From assembly GCA_030151255.1 (NCBI GenBank), contig JASLED010000103.1, forward strand, positions 1 to 25,985: a DNA stretch of 25,985 nucleotides. Reading direction: 5' to 3'. Below, one piece after another: positions 1 to 7,975 of this stretch (positions are counted from its first letter, which is position 1; each line of letters begins with the position of its first letter). The notes beneath the pieces are model-generated. The model was not told the origin of the DNA and did not search any database. It saw only the letters and a list, made by a program, of their open reading frames with translations. Source of the DNA: Flavobacterium sp. (GTDB lineage Bacteria > Bacteroidota > Bacteroidia > Flavobacteriales > Flavobacteriaceae). A program made the position numbers and the translations under genes.

Positions 1-33
1 GCCTGATTACAGTTGTAGTCAGGCTTTTTTTTT
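1..33 (+). terminator. Rho-independent terminator of an upstream gene
   Basis: A 10-bp stem (GCCTGATTAC / GTAGTCAGGC, one T-G wobble) with a 4-nt loop is followed by nine T residues. It ends a plus-strand transcript whose gene lies before the window. The arms resemble those of the tRNA-Leu terminator found later in the window, with the outer G-C pair flipped. Confidence 0.8.
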
Positions 34-86
34 GGAATTCATTTAAAAAAGGAATCTTCAAGGAGGGAGATCTCAATATTCAGATT

Positions 87-133
87 AAAACAAAAGAGCT
101 AGAAACTTATACGTTTTCTAGCTCTTTTGTTTT
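87..133. terminator. recX terminator hairpin (bidirectional)
   Basis: A long perfect stem (87-105 with 115-133, core AAAGAGCTAGAAA) has A-rich and T-rich flanks, so it can end transcription in both directions. It overlaps the recX stop codon at 107-109 and so serves recX on the minus strand. Confidence 0.8.
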
Positions 134-601
134 TTCTATAATTTCTGAGGTATTATACCCCTTGCGTTGTAAATAAGATGTGAATTTTTGTTTTTTCTTT
201 AAGATGTTTGTATCAGTTATTTGTTCCCATTTTTTTGCACTGATTCGGTCAAATGTTTCGTAATATTCTTCATCGTCTATTTCTGTTAAAGCTAACGTAA
301 TTAGTCTTGCATTAATATTTCGAAACTTCAGTTCTGATATTATTCTATTTTTGCCCCAAGCACTTAATCGGTGTTTGCCTCTTACAAAGCTTCTGGCAAA
401 TCTTTCTTCATTTAGATAGTTATGTTCTATTAGATGAACAATAATATCGTCATGTATCTTTGCTGTAATACCTAAAAGAAACATTTTGTTTATTACTTCT
501 GAATGACATCTATCTTGATAGGCACAATAGTGTTCTAATTTGTGTTTTGCATCATCAAATGAAAGATATGTGGTTTCTGTACTCAATTCTTTTTTAAGCA
601 A
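107..601 (-). CDS. recX: RecX family regulatory protein
   Basis: This 164-aa protein matches the RecX family in length and composition. It has three-helix repeats, including the segment around residues 60-90 (YLNEERFARSFVRGK, then WGKNRI) that is typical of the family. RecX proteins bind RecA filaments in the cytoplasm and limit their activity, so the expected role is modulation of recombination and the SOS response. The first possible codon is TTG at 601. A second in-frame TTG lies five codons later (586), and the next ATG is at residue 40, too far in for the family. The true start is therefore one of the two TTG codons. The string TATATTTG overlaps the first TTG and resembles a Bacteroidota -7 box, which slightly favours the second. 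recA is not in the window. The gene is monocistronic and ends in its own hairpin. Confidence 0.88.
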   Translation of the reverse strand: MLKKELSTETTYLSFDDAKHKLEHYCAYQDRCHSEVINKMFLLGITAKIHDDIIVHLIEHNYLNEERFARSFVRGKHRLSAWGKNRIISELKFRNINARLITLALTEIDDEEYYETFDRISAKKWEQITDTNILKKKQKFTSYLQRKGYNTSEIIEKTKELENV

Positions 602-714
602 ATATAAGCAACCAAAATGAAGTAGTATTATTTTATAAATTCTATTATAATGATCTTATTGTTTTTTTGTGTATTGTTTTGTAGATTTCATACTGTGAAA
701 TAACAATTATAATT

Positions 715-1206
715 ATGAGTATAAATAAAAGTTTTTTAGTTGAATTAGGAAATGAGTTAAATAGCACAAAAAAGATTATTGCGTGCGTACCAACAGAAAA
801 ATGGGGATGGAAACCTCATGAAAAATCGATGAGTTTAGGCGATCTGGCTAAGCATATTGTTGAGTTAATAGGTTGGACAGAATTTATTACGAAATCAAAT
901 ACATTTGATTTTCATGTTGACTATAGTCCTTCGCAAGCAAAAACAACAGAAGATTTGTTGTGTTTGATTGATGAATATGAAGCTTGTGTTGCCCGATCTA
1001 TTGAGTCTATGAGTGATGAACAGTGGATGGAAAATTGGACATTAAAAGCAGGTGAAGCAATAATTGTTGAAATGCCTAAGATAGGAGCTAATCGTTTTAT
1101 TGTAAATAATCATATTTATCATCATAGAGGGCAATTATCGGTATATTTGCGTTTATTAGATATTCCAATTCCGGGAATGTATGGGCCATCAGCAGATGAT
1201 AAATAA
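715..1206 (+). CDS. DinB/YfiT-fold putative metal-dependent protein
   Basis: This 163-aa protein fits the DinB/YfiT superfamily of four-helix bundles that hold a divalent metal with three histidines. The candidate ligands are visible: H47 (LAKHIVE) and the HxxxH pair H133 and H137 in HIYHHRGQ, a hallmark of the family. Members include thiol-dependent transferases and many proteins of unknown substrate, so no precise reaction is assigned. There is no signal peptide, so it is cytosolic. The ATG at 715 is the only good start. A strong terminator follows directly after the stop, and the gene stands alone between recX and the integrated element. Confidence 0.82.
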   Translation: MSINKSFLVELGNELNSTKKIIACVPTEKWGWKPHEKSMSLGDLAKHIVELIGWTEFITKSNTFDFHVDYSPSQAKTTEDLLCLIDEYEACVARSIESMSDEQWMENWTLKAGEAIIVEMPKIGANRFIVNNHIYHHRGQLSVYLRLLDIPIPGMYGPSADDK

Positions 1207-1253
1207 AAACATAAGCACTTCTTTTCTATTGAATGGAAGTGCTTATGTTTTTT
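1206..1253 (+). terminator. Terminator of the DinB-fold gene
   Basis: A perfect 16-bp stem (AAAACATAAGCACTTC at 1206-1221 with 1236-1251) and a 14-nt loop lead into a T run. It starts at the last base of the stop codon. Confidence 0.88.
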
Positions 1254-1261
1254 ATTAAGAA

Positions 1262-1329
1262 ACAAATAAAAAACCCTGACTACTTAGTAATCAGGGTTTT
1301 AGTACCCAGAGTGGGAATCGAACCCACAC
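1262..1329. repeat. Left attachment site (tRNA-Leu 3' end and terminator copy)
   Basis: This is the direct repeat of 14092-14159 with mismatches only at 1278, 1287, 1290 and 1308. The part 1309-1329 is the identical core. The part 1274-1296 is a 10-3-10 hairpin which on the minus strand, followed by T-rich sequence, is the tRNA terminator. By geometry the outer (left) part is the original chromosomal end of the tRNA gene. Downstream of 1330 the similarity to the tRNA stops at once. Confidence 0.9.
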
Positions 1330-1468
1330 AACTACTCGTTATATCTGCTTAAATCGTAAGTGTCTGGTTTTTAATGTTTTTGTGTTGAAAATCAACAAGT
1401 TATATTTATTTTTGTTGCCTATTGGTAATTGATTTAAATCCAACTAAATCTAATAGGATTGCAATAAT

Positions 1469-1490
1469 GTTGGCTAAATGTTGGCTAAAT
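1469..1490. repeat. Left tandem 11-bp repeats, putative integrase arm sites
   Basis: Two perfect copies of GTTGGCTAAAT lie head to tail at 1469-1479 and 1480-1490. The same pair in the same orientation occurs near the right end (14069-14090). Position, unit length and pairing suit the arm-type sites bound by the N-terminal domain of a tyrosine integrase. The second copy sits where the -33 region of the integrase promoter should be, which would allow autoregulation. Function is inferred. Confidence 0.6.
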
Positions 1491-1502
1491 AAAATTTTAG
1501 AT

Positions 1503-1510
1503 TACTTTTG
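1503..1510 (+). promoter_or_regulatory. Integrase -7 promoter box
   Basis: TACTTTTG fits the Bacteroidota -7 consensus TAnnTTTG and lies 23 bp before the integrase ATG. No exact TTTG is placed 19 bp upstream; the 11-bp repeat occupies that spot with a TTG. Confidence 0.45.
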
Positions 1511-1533
1511 GGTTCTGTAAATAGAATTATAAT

Positions 1534-2793
1534 ATGGCTACAATCAAGTTTATTCTGCAAGCGAAAAAAGACAATGCGCAAATTCACGTTCGCGTTTCTA
1601 ATGGTAGGAAGTTGGATTTAAAAAAAAGCACAGGTTTTTCCATTGACGCTAAGGATTGGAGTAGTGCAACAAATATGCCCAAACAAAACAGCGCAGAGAA
1701 TAAGTTGTTAATTAGAAATCTGAATAAGCTTTCGGGGCATTTATTTGGCGTTTTAAACGAAGATTCTGCCAATGGAGTGCTGATAGATGGTAGTTGGTTG
1801 GATAGTCAAATTAAGACGTGTTTTAATCGCGTAGATATAGTCGACCAAGATATATTCGCAAATTATATTCAATACATAATTGATCATGCTTCTACAAGGG
1901 AAACAAGAGGAGGAAAAATAGGATTGAGTAAAGGAACGATTAAGAACTATAATTCATTTAAAAAAATCATTTTAGAATTTGAACAGAAATTAAAGACTAA
2001 AATTTTGTTTAGGGATATAAATAAAGCCTTGACGGATAAATTTAAAACATGGTTGTTAAATGATAAGGGATTTACGGTTAATTACGCAGGGAAACAATTT
2101 GAGTTCATTAAGACGGTGTGTCACGATGCGCAAAAGAATGATATAGTTGTTACTCCTCATTCAATCAAACTTAAACCATTTAGACAACAAGACAAAGATC
2201 GTTATATTCACACGTTGTCATTTGAAGAGATTGACAAAATCTATCATGCGACAATGCCAACGCCTCATTTAGAAAATGTAAAGAAATGGATTTTGATTGG
2301 TTGCTATATTGGTCAGCGCGGAGGTGATTTGCTAAAATTAACTCCTAAGAATTTAAGACGCATTAAAAATGGTGTTTTGATAGATTTAATTCAAGAGAAA
2401 ACAGAGAAGGATGTTACGCTTGGTGTAAGTAAAGAATATGTGTTAGATATTTTATTAAATCATTTTCCAGAGCGTGTGTCAATCAACAAAATAAATACCC
2501 ATATTCAAAAGGTATGCGAAATAGCAGAAATCAACCAAGAAACGGAAGGCTATTTTGTGAATGAAGAGACAGGAGCAAAAGAATTGGTTAAGTTGCCAAA
2601 ATATAATTTTATTACCTCACATTGCTTTAGACGTTCGTTTGCTACTAATTTTTATGGTAAAGTGCCTACACCTATTTTAATGGGGATTACAGGACATTCG
2701 GAGGAACGTGTTTTTTTGAAGTATATCAATAAACGTCAGGATAAGGATGCAAATGCAAGATTGTTTTTGGATTATTTCGAGAAGATGAAGTAA
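1534..2793 (+). CDS. Tyrosine-type site-specific integrase
   Basis: A 419-aa tyrosine recombinase with the usual Bacteroidota layout: an N-terminal arm-binding domain (about 1-95), a SAM-like core-binding domain (about 105-210) and a catalytic domain (about 225-415). The catalytic set is complete: R262 (GQRGGD), K289, H363 and R366 (SHCFRRSFA), H388 (TGHSEE) and the nucleophile Y397 (KYINK). It should integrate and excise the element at the 21-bp core in the tRNA-Leu gene. It reads inward from the left end, the usual arrangement for tRNA-targeting islands. The ATG at 1534 follows a TAnnTTTG box. Nothing suggests inactivation. Confidence 0.95.
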   Translation: MATIKFILQAKKDNAQIHVRVSNGRKLDLKKSTGFSIDAKDWSSATNMPKQNSAENKLLIRNLNKLSGHLFGVLNEDSANGVLIDGSWLDSQIKTCFNRVDIVDQDIFANYIQYIIDHASTRETRGGKIGLSKGTIKNYNSFKKIILEFEQKLKTKILFRDINKALTDKFKTWLLNDKGFTVNYAGKQFEFIKTVCHDAQKNDIVVTPHSIKLKPFRQQDKDRYIHTLSFEEIDKIYHATMPTPHLENVKKWILIGCYIGQRGGDLLKLTPKNLRRIKNGVLIDLIQEKTEKDVTLGVSKEYVLDILLNHFPERVSINKINTHIQKVCEIAEINQETEGYFVNEETGAKELVKLPKYNFITSHCFRRSFATNFYGKVPTPILMGITGHSEERVFLKYINKRQDKDANARLFLDYFEKMK

Positions 2794-2810
2794 AAGTTTG
2801 GGTTAGGTAT

Positions 2811-3290
2811 TTATCTAATTTTTTTGAAATTACCAATCTTTAATTTGTATGTTTTCTTAGCCCATCTATCACTTGTGATTACACCTGCTTTTGCACCTAA
2901 ATTAAAGTTGTCCTTAAATTCTCCGTTTTCTTCTGTCTGTATTTCCGTTTTAAAGCTAAAAGAATATTTGGAATTACTCTTAATCCAAAGTGCTGTTTTT
3001 AATTCGTTACCATCCAATTGATTTTTTTCATGGCAGAAACAAAATTCTAAAGTTTCTTCATCACCCTCTTTGTTAAAAATTTCTGCATGATTCCAATTTT
3101 CAATTATTTTAGTATTCTTTTCAATTAAAACTATATTGTAATCAAAATCGCCTGAGTTATTAGGAACTACTTTAATGGTAAATTTGGTATTAAAAGGAAA
3201 TGTATAAAAATCAGAAATGCTAATATTCTCATCCTGTGCATGAGAATTAATGCTAAAAACGAGAAGTAGTAGAGTAAGTATTATTTTCAT
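2811..3290 (-). CDS. Small exported protein of unknown function
   Basis: A 159-aa protein with a clear Sec signal peptide: two-residue charged start, hydrophobic run LTLLLLVFS, likely cleavage after SHAQ near residue 19. The mature part is about 140 residues, rich in beta-forming and charged residues, with CFCHE near residue 103 and no lipobox. I do not recognise a family. It is transcribed toward the integrase gene and ends 17 bp from it, so the two are convergent. Its position between the integrase and the control genes suggests cargo of the element, perhaps altering the host envelope; that is a guess. Confidence 0.7.
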   Translation of the reverse strand: MKIILTLLLLVFSINSHAQDENISISDFYTFPFNTKFTIKVVPNNSGDFDYNIVLIEKNTKIIENWNHAEIFNKEGDEETLEFCFCHEKNQLDGNELKTALWIKSNSKYSFSFKTEIQTEENGEFKDNFNLGAKAGVITSDRWAKKTYKLKIGNFKKIR

Positions 3291-3395
3291 CTTGTTTTAA
3301 TCATAAAATTACAATTGTTTTGGTATAAAAGCAATTGTAAGTGATTGGCAGTTTTGTTTAGCTTTCTAATATAAAATTACTTAAGAATATTAATT

Positions 3396-4148
3396 ATGGA
3401 TAATTCCTCTGATACACCTCAAACTTACAGCGATAAAAAAGATGAAGAATATTTTATCTATTTCTATGAAGAAGTTTTAAAAGCATACTTACCACCAAGG
3501 TATAAAACAAAAAGTCTAAACGAGCTATCTGAAGCTGATCTCTTAAGGGTTTTGGACAAGTGGTTTAGAGCTACTGTATTTAATAAAAATAAAGTGGATA
3601 ATGATAGTATTAAATCCAAAGGAGATTTTCATTCACTTATAAAAGAGCTTTTACAGGCAATTACGTATTTTCAGCTTGAGAATACTAAGATTAGTAAAAT
3701 TTCGACATCTCACCATTACTGTACAATTATTAAGGTGCAATTACTTAAATACAACCAAGAACAGTGTATAAAGCTTCTTTATTATATAAAAAACTTTGAT
3801 TCTATAGAGACTAGATCTAATACTCTATTTAAAAAAAGAAAGAGTATTTTTATTAATGCAGAGGCTAGTGATTGGTTTTTTAGAACACTTGAAAACAAAT
3901 ACGATATAAAGAATGGACAAATTCGAGGATTAAATGCTTTTGTCAATGCACTAATAAATAATAGTGAAGTTCAGAACCATATCTTATTAAAGAGTTGTAC
4001 TCAAAAGAAAATCGTAGAATATCTTAATGCATTTTACAACAAAGAATTGATTAAAAATCATACTAGATTATCCGATCCTAAGAAGTATATTAAGGAGGTA
4101 AATGAGCTGATAAAAGAGCATCTTAAATCGAAGAGAGGGCGTTACTAG
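3396..4148 (+). CDS. Hypothetical protein, 250 aa
   Basis: I do not recognise this protein. It is 250 aa, lysine-rich, predicted mostly helical, with no signal peptide or membrane segment. An acidic N-terminus leads into DEEYFIYFYEEVLKAYLPP; the C-terminal third contains DWFFRTLENKYDIKNG and ends in a basic tail (KSKRGRY). The composition suits a DNA-associated or regulatory protein. It lies between the integrase and the small HTH gene, where Bacteroidota islands often carry regulators of excision or replication, and that is the only functional hint. The coding frame is long and clean with an ATG start. Confidence 0.65.
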   Translation: MDNSSDTPQTYSDKKDEEYFIYFYEEVLKAYLPPRYKTKSLNELSEADLLRVLDKWFRATVFNKNKVDNDSIKSKGDFHSLIKELLQAITYFQLENTKISKISTSHHYCTIIKVQLLKYNQEQCIKLLYYIKNFDSIETRSNTLFKKRKSIFINAEASDWFFRTLENKYDIKNGQIRGLNAFVNALINNSEVQNHILLKSCTQKKIVEYLNAFYNKELIKNHTRLSDPKKYIKEVNELIKEHLKSKRGRY

Positions 4149-4394
4149 ACGTTTTATTTTTATTTTAATTCAATTTTATTTTATAACCATACTTTTTAAT
4201 TAACTAGATATTTGTTTTTTTAGTTTGTTTAGTTATTTGTGACATAAATTCAATTTTATATGTATTATATGTTTTTATTGTCTGTTTAATTGTTAAAAAT
4301 ATTTTTTTCAGAAATATTTTTATTTTTCTTATCCGAATGTTTTGCGAATAAAAATAAGATGTACTTGCGACTAGAATTTTAAAACGAAAATATC
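4149..4394. other. 246-bp AT-rich intergenic region
   Basis: No gene is seen. The stretch is T-rich and holds a 13-bp direct repeat (AATTCAATTTTAT at 4167 and 4247) and the near-repeat AAATATTTTT. It probably contains the promoter of the downstream HTH gene, but no convincing TAnnTTTG box was found. Confidence 0.4.
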
Positions 4395-4673
4395 ATGGAA
4401 GCGATACAGTTCATCACCTACACACCTCAACAATTAGAAGATGTAATTTTAAATAGACTTAAAGAATTATTTGAAGTTCATTTTCAAAATGCAAAACCGA
4501 AACAACAAGAAGAGTATTTAACACGTGGTGAAGTCGCAGAACTTCTGAAAGTAAATATATCTACTATTCATAATTGGTGTAAGAATGGGCAACTCAAGCC
4601 CTATGGAATTGGTAATCGAGTATATTTTTTGAAATCAGATATACAAGAATCTCTAATACCTCTTCACCAATAA
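4395..4673 (+). CDS. Small MerR-type HTH protein, candidate excisionase
   Basis: A 92-aa protein with a C-terminal helix-turn-helix of the HTH_17/excisionase type: residues about 46-87 read YLTRGEVAELLKVN, then STIHNWCKNGQL and VYFLKSDI, the standard pattern of this family (helix, turn, recognition helix, wing). The first 40 residues form a helix likely used for dimerisation. Proteins like this act in Bacteroidota mobile elements as recombination directionality factors or as activators of transfer or excision genes. Here it is the only small DNA-binding protein near the integrase, so the excisionase/regulator role is plausible but unproven. Confidence 0.82.
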   Translation: MEAIQFITYTPQQLEDVILNRLKELFEVHFQNAKPKQQEEYLTRGEVAELLKVNISTIHNWCKNGQLKPYGIGNRVYFLKSDIQESLIPLHQ

Positions 4674-4895
4674 TTTACCTACCCCATAAGAAAATTACTG
4701 ATTGAGAATTTAATTAGCTACGAGCTTAGCTTTCATGTTTGGTAAAAAAATATTTTAATTATAAATCGTTGAAAAACAGATAAATGAAAAATATTTTTCT
4801 ACTAGATGTGGTTTTTTAATGAGAAGGACATATTTATATAAAAAAGCCTTTTGGCTCTATTGTATCCAATTGTTAAATAAAATAACTAGAATAAG
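4674..4895. other. 222-bp intergenic region
   Basis: No gene and no strong promoter were seen. A short hairpin (AGCC TTTT GGCT, near 4845-4856) lies 40 bp before the next start codon and could affect translation or be chance. Confidence 0.3.
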
Positions 4896-5579
4896 ATGAA
4901 AATTAAAGAATACCTCACCATAGAACAATGCTTAGCTTTAAATATAATAGAATTAAGCGTCAAACAAGTGAAAAGAAGAATTAGAAACGTATTAAATGAT
5001 ATTGGTGATACCAGAGTAGTGTATAAGCTTAAAAACGGTATTAAAACGATTTACTTGGAATGTGAATATGCAAAAACATTATATCGCATGAGAAAGAAGA
5101 AAACATATACAAAGAATGATGAAATGAAATTTATTCAAACAGAAATCACCATTTACTTTAATGAAACATTCGATAGTAAGACCTTAAATGCTTGTATGAC
5201 TTACTTTGATGGTGAGTTGCCTTATATATACTCAGTTGAAGGAAAAAATAAGAAATGTCATTTACATATAGGAACTAGTGCAGATATTGAAAAAGCAATA
5301 ATATTAGCAATTAATCTTTTAAATGTTTGTGGTGTGGATATCAAAAACACAAATATTTTGATTCGTACGATTATTAAGTTTTCATCTACTGTAGATTACA
5401 TGAATAAGTATGGTTCTGTGGTAGTCAAGAATTTTACAACATATAAGTTTGATAGCGAGTATATAAAGTACTGTGATGCTCAATTGAGTAAAATAATCAA
5501 TAAGCAGTGTTTTATAAAAGACTTTAATGAGGTTGATTTTGTAAGTAGTGTTTTTGACTATAAGATTAAAAAGTATTAA
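4896..5579 (+). CDS. Putative HUH Rep-like nicking protein
   Basis: A 227-aa protein with no obvious annotation by overall sequence. Residues about 6-60 look like a winged-helix DNA-binding region (LTIEQCLAL, then SVKQVKRRIR). Residues 80-175 show the three ordered motifs of HUH replication initiators: a strand TEITIYFN (82-89) in the motif I place; E115 followed by CHLHIG with the HUH pair H122 and H124; and YMNKYG (168-173), matching YxxKxG with a single candidate nucleophile Y168. The 46-residue gap between motifs II and III equals that of geminivirus-type Rep proteins. There is no helicase domain. If real, it would nick an origin on the element for rolling-circle replication or mobilisation. 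A G-quadruplex motif and a 645-bp gene-free region follow. The motif reading is mine; chance similarity is possible. Confidence 0.42.
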   Translation: MKIKEYLTIEQCLALNIIELSVKQVKRRIRNVLNDIGDTRVVYKLKNGIKTIYLECEYAKTLYRMRKKKTYTKNDEMKFIQTEITIYFNETFDSKTLNACMTYFDGELPYIYSVEGKNKKCHLHIGTSADIEKAIILAINLLNVCGVDIKNTNILIRTIIKFSSTVDYMNKYGSVVVKNFTTYKFDSEYIKYCDAQLSKIINKQCFIKDFNEVDFVSSVFDYKIKKY

Positions 5580-5595
5580 CCCCTCCCTCCCTCCC
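5580..5595 (-). promoter_or_regulatory. G-quadruplex motif right after the HUH-like gene
   Basis: The minus strand reads GGGAGGGAGGGAGGGG, four G runs separated by single A residues, the pattern expected of a very stable parallel G-quadruplex. It starts one base after the stop codon of the upstream gene and is a striking exception in AT-rich DNA. It may act on replication, transcription end or mRNA stability. Folding is inferred. Confidence 0.6.
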
Positions 5596-6224
5596 TGGAT
5601 AAAACAGTATGGATTGTGTCTTTGTTATTGAAAATGTTGGTGCGTATCCGCTTAGTGTTAATGTAGAAAAGCACTTTTCCTATATACCAATACTGAGTTG
5701 ATTTTCAAAGTGTTGAAAAAAAAATTTTCAAATTTTTTCAAAAATATACAGTCTAAAAGTGTATTTTTTCATTGTTAAGTGGTTGTAAATGAGTGTTTTA
5801 AATATTCTAAACCCCCACTATAAGTTGATTTAATTATTTATATATATTTGATAATGAGTTGTTTATGTTTATGGAAACATAGTTGATGAAGAAAGTCGGG
5901 AGAAATTCCGACTTTTTTATTTTGAAATGAAGAAATAGATGAGTTAAAATCCATTATTAACCCTATCAAGCTGTTTAATTCGAGGAGTGTTTTCTTTTAA
6001 AAAATGTCTTTGTTTACTCAAGATGTTGTATGCTAGTCTAAATAATTGAAAGAATACATCATAGGAGGTTTTGGTGAGAATATTAGACTAGTTTCCATTT
6101 ACTAATTGATATGTGTTGTTTACTATATTTTATAGTTAGATTTGAGCGTAATTATATTACTTTGTATTTGTTAATTAGTACACAAACTTCTTAGACCTAT
6201 AATATAAGAATTAAAACTATCAAT
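5596..6224. other. Gene-poor region before the KAP-type NTPase gene
   Basis: About 630 bp without a convincing gene. It holds an AT-rich stretch with TTGAAAA/TTTTCAA inverted repeats near 5710-5745, the hairpin at 5891-5918, and an open minus-strand frame of 47 codons (5944-6087) that has no start codon and could be the tail of a decayed gene. The last 130 bp should contain the promoter of the NTPase gene, but I find no exact TAnnTTTG box. The region could hold the element's replication origin if the HUH-like protein is a true initiator. Confidence 0.4.
5891..5935 (+). terminator. Hairpin terminator, copy 1 of a duplicated block
   Basis: The stem AAAGTCGG/CCGACTTT has an 8-nt loop and is followed by a T run, a good plus-strand terminator. 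The block up to 5935 recurs at 8815-8859 with the same stem and the same trailing TGAAATGAAGAAA; only loop and spacer differ. Confidence 0.65.
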
Positions 6225-7805
6225 ATGACTCACCCTACCGTAATAAAAATCTCCAATGATACGATTATAACCGAATTTAAAAAACACCTCGATTTAGAAT
6301 TTAACCAACGTATATTATTTACGGCTCCTTTTGGAGCGGGAAAATCAACATTTATTAATGACTTTGAAGATCAACATAGAAATGAGTATCGTTTTATTAG
6401 ACTGTATCCTGTTAACTATGCTGTATCTGGTGATGAAGATATTTTTGAGTTGATCAAATTTGATATTCTTTATGAGTTGATGAATAAGTATTTAAAAGAG
6501 ATTGATTTACAAAAAGAAGAATTTTCTTTAAAGCTTAAAAGTTATATGTTCTTACGTTATAATCTCGATAAGAAGACCCTAATAACAAGCTTGTTGGCTT
6601 TAGGCGGTGAGATTGGCAAACCAATAGGTGAAATTGTAAAAATACTATGGAATACCTATGATGATTTCAATGCGTTTAATAATGAAGTAAAAGTTGATGA
6701 ATTAAAATCCATTAAGGATTTTTTTAGTTCTAGTGAAGAGGTGATTGGAAGTCCATATGAAAATAATTCATTATCCGAATTTCTTTATCAACTAATAGCT
6801 CAATTAAAAGGTGCTGTTTTAGAAGGACAAGACGAAGATCTCAATTTTGAGGATTTAAAAAAAGAGTATAAAACCGTATTGGTAATTGACGATTTAGACC
6901 GTTTAGATCCCGATCATATTTTTAGGTTGTTTAATATCTTTTCTGCCCATACACATTCAATTACAGGAGAAAATAAATTTGGTTTCGATAAGGTTCTGTT
7001 TGTATGTGATATAGAAAATATCCGAAAGATATATGCTCATAAATATGGTGAGGGTGTTGATTTCTCGGGTTATATGGATAAGTTTTATTCTGTTAGACCT
7101 TTTATTTACGATAACTTTAAATATCTGCAAGAAAAGATAGTGACTATTATAGATAGATCTACATTTAAGGATAAGGCACAAGTAGAAATTATCAAACAAG
7201 ATTCAGTTGTATATTTATTATCTGCAGTGTTAAAAGTCTTGTCTAAGAATAAAGCTATTAATCTGAGAAGTCTTTTAAAAAGTAGCGATTTCGTATTAAC
7301 TACTAACGGGAATGTAACTATAAAGGGTGTTGTCCTGCGAAAGACTGATATTAAACTTTATATTGTATTTGAGATCATAAGTGAAATGTTAGGAGGATGG
7401 TGGCAACTAGAGCGAGCATTAATTTTGATAAAAGAGAACTCATATAACCAACACCATGTTGATTATAATTATAGTTTTTTTGAAAAATATAGCCTAGTTA
7501 ATTATGATTATGGACATGAATTAGATTATTTAATGCAAGAAACTTTTAAGGTTTTTGCAATAGAGTATTTAAAAAATGAAACTAAGACTACTGATAAGAA
7601 TAAAATTATGCAATTGAAGGACTTTAATTTGAATGTCACTTATAGTTTAGAATATGAAGATATAGACAGTTTTAAAATTAAAACTATTCAAGAAATTAAT
7701 GATGCAGTCACTACTTTAAAGTACAATATAAATTATGATTTAATTCTTATAGAAGCTTTTAGAAAGTTGAGAGAGTATGGTTTTATTCCCAATACAAATT
7801 ATTAG
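6225..7805 (+). CDS. KAP-type P-loop NTPase
   Basis: A 526-aa ATPase. Walker A is APFGAGKST (34-42). Walker B is VLVIDDLDRLD (218-228), the DDLDR form typical of KAP and related STAND-like NTPases. A sensor-like strand LFVCDIENI (258-266) follows. The insert between the two Walker motifs is helical, but no clear transmembrane pair is seen, unlike many KAP proteins; residues 118-141 are at most amphipathic. The C-terminal 230 residues are helical and unfamiliar. KAP-type NTPases are often found in bacterial mobile islands and in anti-phage contexts, acting as switches. With a methyltransferase/nuclease pair in the same element, a defence role is a reasonable inference, not shown. The serine recombinase gene follows on the same strand after a 170-bp gap. 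Confidence 0.8.
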   Translation: MTHPTVIKISNDTIITEFKKHLDLEFNQRILFTAPFGAGKSTFINDFEDQHRNEYRFIRLYPVNYAVSGDEDIFELIKFDILYELMNKYLKEIDLQKEEFSLKLKSYMFLRYNLDKKTLITSLLALGGEIGKPIGEIVKILWNTYDDFNAFNNEVKVDELKSIKDFFSSSEEVIGSPYENNSLSEFLYQLIAQLKGAVLEGQDEDLNFEDLKKEYKTVLVIDDLDRLDPDHIFRLFNIFSAHTHSITGENKFGFDKVLFVCDIENIRKIYAHKYGEGVDFSGYMDKFYSVRPFIYDNFKYLQEKIVTIIDRSTFKDKAQVEIIKQDSVVYLLSAVLKVLSKNKAINLRSLLKSSDFVLTTNGNVTIKGVVLRKTDIKLYIVFEIISEMLGGWWQLERALILIKENSYNQHHVDYNYSFFEKYSLVNYDYGHELDYLMQETFKVFAIEYLKNETKTTDKNKIMQLKDFNLNVTYSLEYEDIDSFKIKTIQEINDAVTTLKYNINYDLILIEAFRKLREYGFIPNTNY

Positions 7806-7975
7806 AATAAGTGAAAGATATAGATTCTTATTAATTCCATTATAGAGTGCAAAAAATGTGTCAAATTTAGATCTTCATTTTGTATTAAATTAATTGCATA
7901 AACACGTTGTTTTGTAATTCTAATTATTTATATTTATGTATCAAAAATAGATTACAATCTAAAAGCAATACAAAA

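Noticed and set aside
5609..5701. Thirty-codon open frame starting MDCVFVIENVGAYPL after the G-quadruplex
   Set aside because: Too short, with no recognisable ribosome site or family; kept only as a possibility.
6152..6160. TTATATTAC as a Rep nonanucleotide nick site
   Set aside because: It differs from the NANTATTAC consensus, is not in a hairpin loop, and such AT-rich strings are common here.
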